64,000 nucleotides of DNA, from the NCBI RefSeq assembly GCF_013033355.1, contig NZ_WQDY01000001.1:186001-250000 (forward strand). Reading direction: 5' to 3'. This document shows, in pieces, positions 27,134-35,006 of the stretch. Position numbers and translations under genes: made by a program. How positions within the stretch are numbered: the stretch's first letter is position 1; each line of letters opens with the position of its first letter. Below the pieces are notes generated by a model. That model made no database searches. It had not been told where the DNA came from and saw nothing but the letters and a program-made list of their open reading frames with translations. This DNA comes from Ruegeria lacuscaerulensis. GTDB taxonomy: Bacteria; Pseudomonadota; Alphaproteobacteria; Rhodobacterales; Rhodobacteraceae.

Positions 27134-29136
27134 GCGCTGCGCGTGGTGTCTTCATCGGTCAGCGCCGCGACCGTATGGGTGCGCGCTTACTTATGATTCT
27201 GACCTGTATCCGCCTGGCCGAGGATTATGGTACCGACTACCGTGTCAACTGGTTCCCGCAGGGGGCGGACGCGCCAGAGTTGGACCACCCGCACGAGCTG
27301 TTCACGCAACAATGGATGGATGTTCATTTTGCAAACGCCGACGACTTTGACGCGCTGAGCAAAGACGCCAAACCGATCTGGGCATTTCAAGGCGATGCAA
27401 CCCCGGACAAGTTGATCGCGCATCTCGACGCAGGCCGCTCGGTGCTTGTGGAAGAAGGGTTTGAGGTGCTCGCCTTCCCGTGGGAGGATATCGAAGCGAT
27501 CCGCCCTCGCTATCGTGACTTCATTCACCGGATTGGCTTCACGGATGAACTCCGTTTGATTATGAACCGCGCAGATGAGCGGTTATCGGGGCAGGGGGTT
27601 TCAGCCTATCATATCCGGCGTGGTGATATCCTGAATGGCCTACCGTGGAAGCACACGACCTGGCCTGCCAAGATCGAACCCGAGGAGTTCTACGAGGCGC
27701 ATCTTGAAAAAGCGGCTGGTCGTGCGGCGATCATGTTCTCAGACCAGCCAGAACTGATCACGCGGTTTCAAAGGCGGTTTCCGAACCTGTTGCAAATGTC
27801 GGATATCGCGGACGTCTCGGGCATGACACGGGCACAGCGCGACTTTCTAGAGCTTTACACGATGTCGCGCGCAGATCAGGTGGTCGCACCCGTAATCAGC
27901 GCCTTCTCAATGGCGGCCGCGCGCATTTCAGGGCGACAGCGCAAAGTGTTTCGCGACGTTCTGACCGAGGACGAGATGTCCGAAGCCTATGAGGCTGCGA
28001 TCACCCGATTGAACGGCCCCTTGGATAAGTTTTTGAACCCGTCCGAGGCGGCGCATATCTATTCCAAAGTGTTATTCCACTTTAATCGCCTGAATGCCGA
28101 AGATCGTACCGAAGAGGCGTCCAGCTTGGGTGATAAGCTGTTACACGCAGGCGCCGATAACGCATTCCTACCGCTTTTGCAGGCCCTGAACCTGTTCTAC
28201 CAAGGACAATGGGATGCCGCTTTAGGACTTGTGGACGCTGTCTTGCAGGATCCAAATGTGTGGCCCGAAGACCATGCCGTTCTGTGCGCTCTTAAGGCTG
28301 CTGCGTTGGGCGAAAAACGCAAGCGCTGGCAGGCGGCGCAAGCGTTCAGCCAGGGATTTTGGGCAAAGCCGATCCGGCCCGACGTTTTGGTGTTTGGGTC
28401 GAGGATGGTGTATCGGGATCACATTTCACTTCGGCTGTTCCCTCCGACCGATTGGGAGTTGCAGAAGGTTATTCGCAGGCCATGGTTCAACTTCAACGCT
28501 CACGTTGCACAACGAAAAGTCCTCGTACGGCTGCCATGTAACTTCGATTTCCTGCTTATGGACTGGTGGGATTTGTCGCTGGACCAGAAAGCCCGCAGAT
28601 TGTTCAGCAGCACACCGCGGTTGCAGCGCCTTGTGGATGGTCTTGCCCGCATGACGGATTTTCCGAACACAGATGTCCGAGTGCAGAGCTTTCAAACCGT
28701 GCTGAGCGTGCATACAGGGGAAATCACCGCAACCAAAGCGATCGACTTGATGCGTCGCGTTGTTGCCGAAGCGCCCGAGAACCCTTTGTATCACAAACGA
28801 CTGGCCGGGCTCTTTGAAGCCGAAGGAGACGCGACCAACGCTCGTCTTGCGATGGCAGATGCATTAGCTTGTGATCCAGGTAACCCATTTCTTGTCTTTG
28901 CGATGGGGCGCTGCCTTCAACGGATTGGTGCAACAGAACAGGGGCACAAGCAGATTATTCAAGCCGCAGACAAGGACAAGAACACGGCAGCTATTCAGGG
29001 CGAAGCCGGGCGCATTCTTCTGCAAAGGGGCGAAAGGAAAGCGGCCCGGCTTTATTTGCGGGCTGCGAAAGACTTGTGTCCGACATATCAACGCTTTTCC
29101 AACCAACTGCAGCGCGCAGGAGGAGGAGCATCTTGA
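27130..29136 (+). CDS. Fucosyltransferase-like protein with C-terminal TPR-like repeats
   Basis: This 668-residue protein starts with ATG overlapping the previous stop (ATGA). The N-terminal 290 residues resemble GT-B fucosyltransferases: GARLLMILTCIRLAEDYG, SAYHIRRGDILNGLPW near residue 161 (the HxRRGD motif that binds the GDP-sugar), FSDQPELITRFQRRFPN, and MSRADQVVAPVISAFSMAAA. The remainder is helical with TPR-like repeats, clearest near residues 535-655 (NPLYHKRLAGLFEAEGDATN, NPFLVFAMGRCLQRIGATEQ). The repeats may hold the acceptor or protein partners. The protein lacks a signal peptide. The family call is from motifs only, and the sugar could be something other than fucose. Confidence 0.72.
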   Translation: MSAARGVFIGQRRDRMGARLLMILTCIRLAEDYGTDYRVNWFPQGADAPELDHPHELFTQQWMDVHFANADDFDALSKDAKPIWAFQGDATPDKLIAHLDAGRSVLVEEGFEVLAFPWEDIEAIRPRYRDFIHRIGFTDELRLIMNRADERLSGQGVSAYHIRRGDILNGLPWKHTTWPAKIEPEEFYEAHLEKAAGRAAIMFSDQPELITRFQRRFPNLLQMSDIADVSGMTRAQRDFLELYTMSRADQVVAPVISAFSMAAARISGRQRKVFRDVLTEDEMSEAYEAAITRLNGPLDKFLNPSEAAHIYSKVLFHFNRLNAEDRTEEASSLGDKLLHAGADNAFLPLLQALNLFYQGQWDAALGLVDAVLQDPNVWPEDHAVLCALKAAALGEKRKRWQAAQAFSQGFWAKPIRPDVLVFGSRMVYRDHISLRLFPPTDWELQKVIRRPWFNFNAHVAQRKVLVRLPCNFDFLLMDWWDLSLDQKARRLFSSTPRLQRLVDGLARMTDFPNTDVRVQSFQTVLSVHTGEITATKAIDLMRRVVAEAPENPLYHKRLAGLFEAEGDATNARLAMADALACDPGNPFLVFAMGRCLQRIGATEQGHKQIIQAADKDKNTAAIQGEAGRILLQRGERKAARLYLRAAKDLCPTYQRFSNQLQRAGGGAS

Positions 29137-29240
29137 TTTTGCTTGGTTACACTCGGAATTGAACGTAGGAAGTTTGAAAGATCAAAAATGATATGTTCAG
29201 CCAAAACAAGGTATCGACAGGGCGATTGGGGCACCCAGGA

Positions 29241-30239
29241 ATGAGCGACGAAGAATCACGGTTTATCAGCATCACCCCAATGAAAAACGAGGGGCCCTTC
29301 GTGCTGGAATGGGTGGCGCATAATCGGGCGATTGGCGTTGATCAGATCGTCGTGATGACCAATGATTGCACCGACGGTACAGATGCTTTGTTACAGAGGC
29401 TTGATGAGATGGGTGTGGTGACCCATGTCGACAACAACTCTCGTCGCCGGACAAGCCCGCAAAAGCGCGCTTATAACGCGTTTCTTAAGATGGAGATTGT
29501 GCGCCCGCAGGACTGGGTGATCGTGATCGACGCGGATGAGCATATCAACGTCAAGACGGGCGACAACACTCTGCGTGCGCTGACACAGGCTATTCCGGAT
29601 GCCAAAACGATTTCGATGACGTGGCGGTTGTTCGGAAATGCGGGAATCGTCCGATATGAGGATCGGTTTCTGTCCGACCAGTTCCGCAAAGCCGCGCCCG
29701 AAAGGATTATTCGCCCGCCACAGGCATGGGGCTTCAAGACGATGTTCCAGCGCGGGCTATGGGACGCGCTGGGCGTCCACCGGCCGAAACGCGCGACCGT
29801 CGAAACGATGGAAGAGTGTCACTGGTACAACGGTTCTGGCCAGAAAATGCCCGAGCATTACTATGACAAAAGCTGGCGGTCGACACGCGCGTCTGTTGGG
29901 TATGAATATGTTCAACTTAACCATTATGCCCTTAAATCCTGTGAAAGTTATCTGGTCAAAAAGATGCGCGGACGGGCGCACCACTTGGGCGAGAGTCTGG
30001 GTCTGGAATATTGGAACATGATGAACCAGAACGCGACGACCTGCACATCCATTGACGCTGTTCTGGAGCGTAAGCGCGCGCTGTATTACGAGATGCTGGC
30101 TGACCCGGAAATCGCGCGATTGCACCACATGTCTTGTGATCTCCACAGGCAGCAGATCGCGCAGCTACGCGAGCAGCCTGAAATGCAAGAGTTGATGCAG
30201 CAAATGACGTCTGTTTCGGCCGAGAATACGGCCTCATGA
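29241..30239 (+). CDS. Glycosyltransferase, GT2/GT92-like (second of two in the locus)
   Basis: This protein of about 332 residues aligns along its length with the one at 25203: FISITPMKNEGPFVLEWVAH, IVVMTNDCTDGTDALLQRLD, DWVIVIDADEHINVKTGDN, ISMTWRLFGNAGIVRYEDRF, then NHYALKSCESYLVKKMRGRA. The IDADEH block is the DxD metal site. The start at 29241 matches the paralogue N-terminus, but its ribosome site is poor; ATG at 29193 is an alternative. It lies 104 bases after the TPR-fucosyltransferase gene and 28 bases before the sulfotransferase-like gene. The two copies probably arose by duplication and transfer different sugars or add to different positions. Confidence 0.84.
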   Translation: MSDEESRFISITPMKNEGPFVLEWVAHNRAIGVDQIVVMTNDCTDGTDALLQRLDEMGVVTHVDNNSRRRTSPQKRAYNAFLKMEIVRPQDWVIVIDADEHINVKTGDNTLRALTQAIPDAKTISMTWRLFGNAGIVRYEDRFLSDQFRKAAPERIIRPPQAWGFKTMFQRGLWDALGVHRPKRATVETMEECHWYNGSGQKMPEHYYDKSWRSTRASVGYEYVQLNHYALKSCESYLVKKMRGRAHHLGESLGLEYWNMMNQNATTCTSIDAVLERKRALYYEMLADPEIARLHHMSCDLHRQQIAQLREQPEMQELMQQMTSVSAENTAS

Positions 30240-30267
30240 TGCAGTTGTATCCTGACGTCGGAGACAT

Positions 30268-31254
30268 ATGATGCTGTGGCTGCATTTGGGTATGCCCAAA
30301 ACCGGAACAACAGCGCTGCAGGGGTTCTTGCGCGGCAACCAGCCCGTCCTTGATCAGATCGGCTTGCGTTACATGGAAACCGGCCGACGCAGGCTGGACG
30401 GAAATCCTCGACTTGCGGTCAGCCATAACATCATCGCGTTCCACATGAACCAAAGCGATCAGCCAATGGATCCATTCCGGGCAGGGATGACCTCGGAATT
30501 TGATGCGCATTCAGGGCAAACCTGTGTCGTGTCATCTGAGATGTTTTATTCCTGCGATTTCGACAAACTGGCGCAGGTATTTGCTGAAATTCCGGCGCGC
30601 GACCTGCGAATTGCATTTTACTGCCGCCGGTACTCGGATTTTTTCGAAGCCGATTACAAACAACGCGCCAAGAACGGACGCTTAGCCATTGTCGGTACTG
30701 ATTACATCCGTTCCCAATTGTCCCGAATTGAAGCGGACCCTGCAGCCTTTAGCTTCACGTCACGGGTCGAGCAAATCCGAAAGGCGTTTCCGGGCGTGAC
30801 GATTGTTCCCTCGGTTTATGAGCGCGAACAGATGACCAATGGCCATGTCGTGGACGATTTTCTGTCGCGGATCGGAACGCCATTGCCAGAAGGATATGTT
30901 ACAGGGGCACCATCCAATCCGTCGCAATCGCGCGCCGCAAGCGAAGCCTTTGGGGTTGTCACGCGGGCGCTGGGGCGCAAGAAAAGTCGCCAGCTCAGAC
31001 GATTGATATCCGAAGACCCAGTCATGGTGCGCCGCCACGACGTTTTGGAGCCGGACGAACGGGACTGGTTGGATACCCTTATGTCAAAGCAGGATGTTGC
31101 GTTTCAGCAGGAGTTCTTTCCCGATGCGTCGCAGGTGTTCGCACCGAAACAGCTTAACGAGAGTGAGCTTGAGTTCCGCCGGGACACTCCGCAGGAATAT
31201 CAGGCGTTCAGCAAAGCGTCCGAGATCGTCTTTCGAATGGCGCTGGAGAGCTGA
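30268..31254 (+). CDS. Sulfotransferase-like protein
   Basis: This 328-residue protein starts MMLWLHLGMPKTGTTALQGF. The PKTGTT P-loop is the 5'-phosphosulfate-binding motif for PAPS in sulfotransferases. A segment near residue 90 (CVVSSEMFYSCDFDKLAQVF) and RIAFYCRRYSDFFEADYKQR, which resembles the 3'-phosphate-binding R..Df..S region, support the fold. It would transfer sulfate from PAPS to a sugar or other acceptor in the cytoplasm. It is the last gene of the tRNA-linked glycan locus. ATG at 30271 is an equally good start. The acceptor is unknown. Confidence 0.75.
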   Translation: MMLWLHLGMPKTGTTALQGFLRGNQPVLDQIGLRYMETGRRRLDGNPRLAVSHNIIAFHMNQSDQPMDPFRAGMTSEFDAHSGQTCVVSSEMFYSCDFDKLAQVFAEIPARDLRIAFYCRRYSDFFEADYKQRAKNGRLAIVGTDYIRSQLSRIEADPAAFSFTSRVEQIRKAFPGVTIVPSVYEREQMTNGHVVDDFLSRIGTPLPEGYVTGAPSNPSQSRAASEAFGVVTRALGRKKSRQLRRLISEDPVMVRRHDVLEPDERDWLDTLMSKQDVAFQQEFFPDASQVFAPKQLNESELEFRRDTPQEYQAFSKASEIVFRMALES

Positions 31255-31261
31255 TCGCGAC

Positions 31262-31564
31262 CTAATCCAGCTTGATTTCCTGACGCTGGCGTCCGGTCGT
31301 CTTGTCAAAAATCAGAATGCGGTTGTCATTTGTAACGACGGCGTACCAGTTGCTGCCGATTGTCAAAGCTTGGGCCTTGGCACCATCGGGCAAGGCGATC
31401 TCGTCAGGAAGGGTGGGGGTTCTGTCCGTTAGCCGGATGACAATCAGTGCGAATGTCACTAGAACGCCGCCAATCATCACCGCGGTCAGCAGCATGACCA
31501 TCCGCCGCAGCAGTCGAATCTGCGGCGTTTCCAGCGGTTCTTGAGGTTCGGAAGGGACAGTCAT
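31262..31564 (-). CDS. Small single-helix membrane protein (DUF6476-like)
   Basis: This 100-residue protein has one hydrophobic helix (MVMLLTAVMIGGVLVTFALI) near residues 22-45 and a soluble C-terminal domain with LPDGAKAQALTIGSNWYAVV and NRILIFDKTTGRQRQEIKL. I associate this pattern with the Rhodobacteraceae family DUF6476, function unknown. The ATG at 31564 overlaps the rluD ATG on the other strand within CATG; a GTG at 31570 is the alternative start. The ribosome site is weak for both. Confidence 0.72.
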   Translation of the reverse strand: MTVPSEPQEPLETPQIRLLRRMVMLLTAVMIGGVLVTFALIVIRLTDRTPTLPDEIALPDGAKAQALTIGSNWYAVVTNDNRILIFDKTTGRQRQEIKLD

Positions 31565-32597
31565 GGGCACTCGCCAGATTGAATTTCACATCGCGGACGA
31601 TCCGCCGCCTCGTCTTGATAAAGCGCTTTCGCGTGATGTTCCACCCGAGGAAAACCTGTCTCGCACCCGTTTGGGCAAATTGATCGAAGAGGGCGCTGTC
31701 CTGATCAACGGGTCCGAGGTGCGCGACCCCAAGGCCAAGGTGTCCGCCGAGGCGGTTGTGGTGATCACAGTAGCCGAAGCCGAAGACAGCCATATCGGCC
31801 CCGAGGATATCCCGCTGGATGTCGTTTACGAAGACGCCGATTTGATTGTTGTGAACAAGCCCGCAGGCATGGTGGTGCATCCGGCCCCGGGATCGCCCAG
31901 CGGAACTTTGGTCAATGCGCTGCTGCATCATTGTGGCGATGACTTGTCCGGTGTCGGCGGGGTAAAGCGCCCGGGGATCGTACACCGGATAGATAAGGAA
32001 ACCAGTGGCTTGCTGGTTGTTGCTAAATCGGATGCTGCACATCATGGGTTGGCGACCCAGTTCGAAGCCCACAGCGTCGAGCGTTATTATCGTGCGGTGT
32101 GTTACGGTGTACCCGACGCAAACGACCCGCGCTTGCGTGGCGTAAAGGGCGTGAGTTTCGAGCCCGGCAATGTCATGCGTCTGACCACGCAACTGGCGCG
32201 ACACAAAACCGACCGTCAGAAACAGGCCGTGCTGTTCCACGGAGGCCGCCATGCGGTGACGCGGGCGCGGCTGGTTGAAACTTTTGGCACTCCGGCGGGT
32301 TTGGCGTTGATTGAGTGCTGGTTGGAAACGGGTCGTACGCACCAGATTCGCGTGCACATGGCCCATGCGGGCCACGGTCTGGTTGGCGATCCGGTCTATG
32401 GCGGTAAGCGAAAACTGGCCGCTAAGGCGTTCAGCATGGAAACCGCAGAGCTTGTTCGTGCATTCCCACGTCAAGCGCTGCACGCCGCTGTTTTGGGTTT
32501 CGAACACCCGGTTTCGGGCGAAAACCTGCGGTTTGAAGCGGATCTGCCCGCCGATATGGAAAATCTGATTGAACAGCTGCGCAAGCCATTGTCATAA
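31563..32597 (+). CDS. rluD: Ribosomal large subunit pseudouridine synthase, RluD type
   Basis: This 344-residue RluA-family enzyme isomerises specific uridines in helix 69 of 23S rRNA. An N-terminal S4 domain (RLDKALSRD, SRTRLGKLIEEGAVLINGSE) is followed by the synthase domain with VVNKPAGMVVHPAPG, the catalytic block GIVHRIDKETSGLLVVAKSD (Asp in RIDKETSG), and GRTHQIRVHMAHAGHGLVGD. The domain arrangement is that of RluD rather than RluA, which lacks S4. GGAAGGG lies five bases before the ATG, inside the start region of the divergent membrane-protein gene. rpoH follows 146 bases later with its own candidate promoter. Confidence 0.92.
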   Translation: MGTRQIEFHIADDPPPRLDKALSRDVPPEENLSRTRLGKLIEEGAVLINGSEVRDPKAKVSAEAVVVITVAEAEDSHIGPEDIPLDVVYEDADLIVVNKPAGMVVHPAPGSPSGTLVNALLHHCGDDLSGVGGVKRPGIVHRIDKETSGLLVVAKSDAAHHGLATQFEAHSVERYYRAVCYGVPDANDPRLRGVKGVSFEPGNVMRLTTQLARHKTDRQKQAVLFHGGRHAVTRARLVETFGTPAGLALIECWLETGRTHQIRVHMAHAGHGLVGDPVYGGKRKLAAKAFSMETAELVRAFPRQALHAAVLGFEHPVSGENLRFEADLPADMENLIEQLRKPLS

Positions 32598-32672
32598 TGC
32601 GCAAACACTTGTGAGTAACACGTTCTTATCTTTCCTTTATCAATCGTTAATCCCAAACTGTTAACGGTACCT

Positions 32673-32701
32673 CTTGAACGGATGGGGATGACCTCCCATA
32701 T
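32673..32701 (+). promoter_or_regulatory. Candidate heat-shock (sigma-32) promoter of rpoH
   Basis: CTTGAA (32673-32678) and TCCCATAT (32694-32701) resemble the -35 CTTGAA and -10 CCCCATnT elements of alphaproteobacterial RpoH promoters, with a 15-base spacer. It lies 43 bases before the rpoH ATG. Autoregulation of rpoH is known in this class; the match here is partial. Confidence 0.4.
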
Positions 32702-32743
32702 CCTATGTTAACAACTTAAACATTTGTCGGAGGGACATGAATT

Positions 32744-33640
32744 ATGGCAAATTACGCAAATCTCCCCGCGCCGACGCCGGAAGGCGGACTGAACCGCTAT
32801 ATGCAGGAAATTCGCAAGTTTCCCCTGCTTGAGCCAGAAGAAGAGTACATGCTCGCCAAGCGCTGGGTTGAAGAGCAAGATACTGAATCGGCTCATAAAA
32901 TGGTCACGTCGCACCTGCGTCTGGCGGCCAAGATCGCCATGGGCTATCGCGGCTATGGTCTGCCGCAGGCCGAGGTGATTTCCGAGGCCAATGTCGGCCT
33001 GATGCAGGCCGTCAAACGGTTCGACCCGGAAAAAGGGTTCCGTCTGGCGACCTATGCGATGTGGTGGATTCGCGCCTCGATTCAGGAATACATCTTGCGG
33101 TCTTGGTCGCTGGTGAAACTGGGCACGACCTCGGCGCAGAAAAAGCTGTTTTTCAACCTGCGCAAGGCCAAGGCGCGTATCGGCGCGTTGGAAGAGGGTG
33201 ACTTGCGCCCCGAGAATGTCGCTCAGATCGCCAATGATCTTGGTGTGACCGAAGAAGAAGTCATCAGCATGAACCGCCGGATGTCCGGTGGCGATGCCTC
33301 GCTTAACGCGACCGTCGGTTCCGAAGGCGAAGGCACCATGCAGTGGCAGGACTGGCTTGAGGATGAAGACGCTGATCAGGCAGGCGACTATGAGGCGCGC
33401 GACGAGCTGGACGCTCGGCGTGAACTGCTCGCGGCCGCGCTGGAGGTTCTGAACGACCGCGAGAAGGACATTCTGACCCAGCGCCGCCTGATGGATCAGC
33501 CTGTGACGCTGGAAGAACTGAGCACGCAGTATAACGTCAGCCGCGAACGCATTCGTCAGATCGAAGTACGAGCGTTCGAAAAGCTGCAAAAGAAAATGCG
33601 CGATCTCGCGCGTGAGAAGGGAATGCTGGGCCAGATGTAA
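32744..33640 (+). CDS. rpoH: RNA polymerase heat-shock sigma factor RpoH
   Basis: This 298-residue group 2/3 sigma factor directs RNA polymerase to chaperone and protease promoters. Region 2 reads HLRLAAKIAMGYRGYGLPQA then GFRLATYAMWWIRASIQEYI. The RpoH-specific box is QKKLFFNLRKAKARI near residue 130. Region 4 ends with LSTQYNVSRERIRQIEVRAF. GGAGGG lies upstream of the ATG at 32744. It is flanked by a candidate heat-shock promoter and a strong terminator, so it is a single-gene unit. Rhodobacterales often carry two rpoH genes; which paralogue this is cannot be told here. Confidence 0.96.
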   Translation: MANYANLPAPTPEGGLNRYMQEIRKFPLLEPEEEYMLAKRWVEEQDTESAHKMVTSHLRLAAKIAMGYRGYGLPQAEVISEANVGLMQAVKRFDPEKGFRLATYAMWWIRASIQEYILRSWSLVKLGTTSAQKKLFFNLRKAKARIGALEEGDLRPENVAQIANDLGVTEEEVISMNRRMSGGDASLNATVGSEGEGTMQWQDWLEDEDADQAGDYEARDELDARRELLAAALEVLNDREKDILTQRRLMDQPVTLEELSTQYNVSRERIRQIEVRAFEKLQKKMRDLAREKGMLGQM

Positions 33641-33656
33641 TCAGGCCGGTGTGATT

Positions 33657-33686
33657 AAAAGCCCGCCTGTCTCGGCGGGCTTTTTT
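33657..33686. terminator. Terminator after rpoH, facing the dipeptidase remnant
   Basis: GCCCGCC (33661-33667) and GGCGGGC (33674-33680) form a perfect stem with four A before and six T after, so it may work in both directions. Its T-run ends at the stop of the convergent dipeptidase gene. Confidence 0.88.
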
Positions 33687-34866
33687 ATTGGGTCAACTGC
33701 TGGCGAAACACGCGAACCATGTTCTCGCCCATAACCTTGCGGATTTGCGCCTCGGTCAGACCTTCGCTCAACAGGCCCGAGGTCAGCGCCGCAAGTTCAG
33801 ATGTGTCGAACGCGGTCTCGACCGACCCGTCGTAATCCGACCCAAGTGAGACGTGATCTTCCCCAACAGTATCGACTGCCGCCTTGATCATCTTGGCCAC
33901 GCCTGCAGGGGTGATTTCTCCGCAGGTTACGTCGGCCCAGTATCCCATGCCTATTACGCCTCCGGTGGCCGCGATCTCTTGCATCAGATCATCGGGAAAG
34001 TTCCGTTTGACGGCGCAGAAGCCGTGTAGCCCGCCATGGCTGACGATCAGTGGAACGTCCGTCATCGCGATCACATCCCGTGCGACCAGAGGGCTGGAAT
34101 GCGCGAGGTCGATGACGACGGGCATTTCGGCCAATTGGGCAACAACGTCGCGACCGAATTCCGTCAGTCCGGTATTCGCCTTTCCGTGCAAAGATGCGCC
34201 CAATTCATTGTCAAAGAAGTGCTGAAGGCCAAACACCCGATGTCCGGCGTCAAACAGGGTATCCAGATTTGTCAAATCCCCCTCAAGCGCGTGGGCCCCT
34301 TCGATGCCGAGGATACCCCCAACAACGGCTTGGCCGCTCGCACGAGCGGCCAGCACGTCCTCTAGATCACTACGGGATTTGACAACTTTCAGCTTTCAAT
34401 CCGAGGCCGCCTCGAACTGATGCAGCTTTTCAGCTTGATAGACTGCGCGCTGCATCAGGCTGTCCCAGGTTCGAAGCGGCCAAAGCTGCCCGATCGCCAG
34501 GAGGGTGATATTGTCGAACGCATCGGCCGAGTTGGCCTCATAGTTCTGACCAGCAGGGGATTTCGTGACCGCGGTGAAGACCTGCAGGGCAACGTTTCCT
34601 TCGATCAGTCGGGGGATGTCCACTTGTCCGCGCGTCCCGCGTTCGGTCAGGTCGCGACTCCATAGCAGGGGGTCAGCGTGCAGGTCGCCTACGATCAAAG
34701 TTTCGTGTAACGCGGCGGCTGCATCTGTCACCGGGTACGGCGCGTGGTCGATAACGTTGTTGCGTTTGCCTTCGATGTAGGGCGGCAAAAAAACAAAGAA
34801 AATCAACAAGCCAGCGGCCATTGCTGCTCCTGTCAGCCCGCCGACCCATTTAAGAAATCTGCGCAT
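33685..34866 (-). pseudogene. Membrane dipeptidase (peptidase M19) interrupted by one in-frame TGA
   Basis: The frame is a single M19 (renal-type) dipeptidase read from 34866: an N-terminal membrane anchor (WVGGLTGAAMAAGLLIFFVF), the zinc-binding GDLHADPLLWSRDLTERGT, then GILGIEGAHALEGDL, VVIDLAHSSPLVARDV, IVSHGGLHGF and VSLGSDYDGSVE. All zinc and substrate motifs are present in one reading frame. At 34398-34396 codon 157 is TGA, in the context FEAASD-stop-KLKVVKS; relatives usually have Gly (SDGKL) there, so one G-to-T change of GGA would explain it. There is no frameshift, and the 236 codons after the stop remain intact, so the event is recent or a sequencing error, or the stop is read through. 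A GTG at 34356 could not easily restart, having no ribosome site. AAGGA precedes the first ATG. Confidence 0.82.
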
Positions 34867-35006
34867 TCCCGGTTCCTTTCAGTATGCGATGTCAGCTTAC
34901 GTTCGTTTGAAGCAGATAAAAGCCTGACTTCGCGTCCAGACGTTGCTAGAACAGCAGAGAATTTACCGTTAGCGATAACGATGTTGCGAGAATGTGGGAG
35001 GGATCA

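Noticed and set aside
24965-31300. Integrated element at tRNA-Leu with flanking repeats
   Set aside because: No integrase gene and no second copy of the tRNA 3' end were found within the window. The locus may still be variable, but no att sites are visible.
32708-33589. A 293-codon open frame opposite rpoH
   Set aside because: rpoH has full family motifs, promoter and terminator; the antisense frame has none.
34396-34398. Selenocysteine at the in-frame TGA of the dipeptidase
   Set aside because: The family usually has Gly there, not Cys, and no hairpin like a bacterial SECIS was seen just after the codon.
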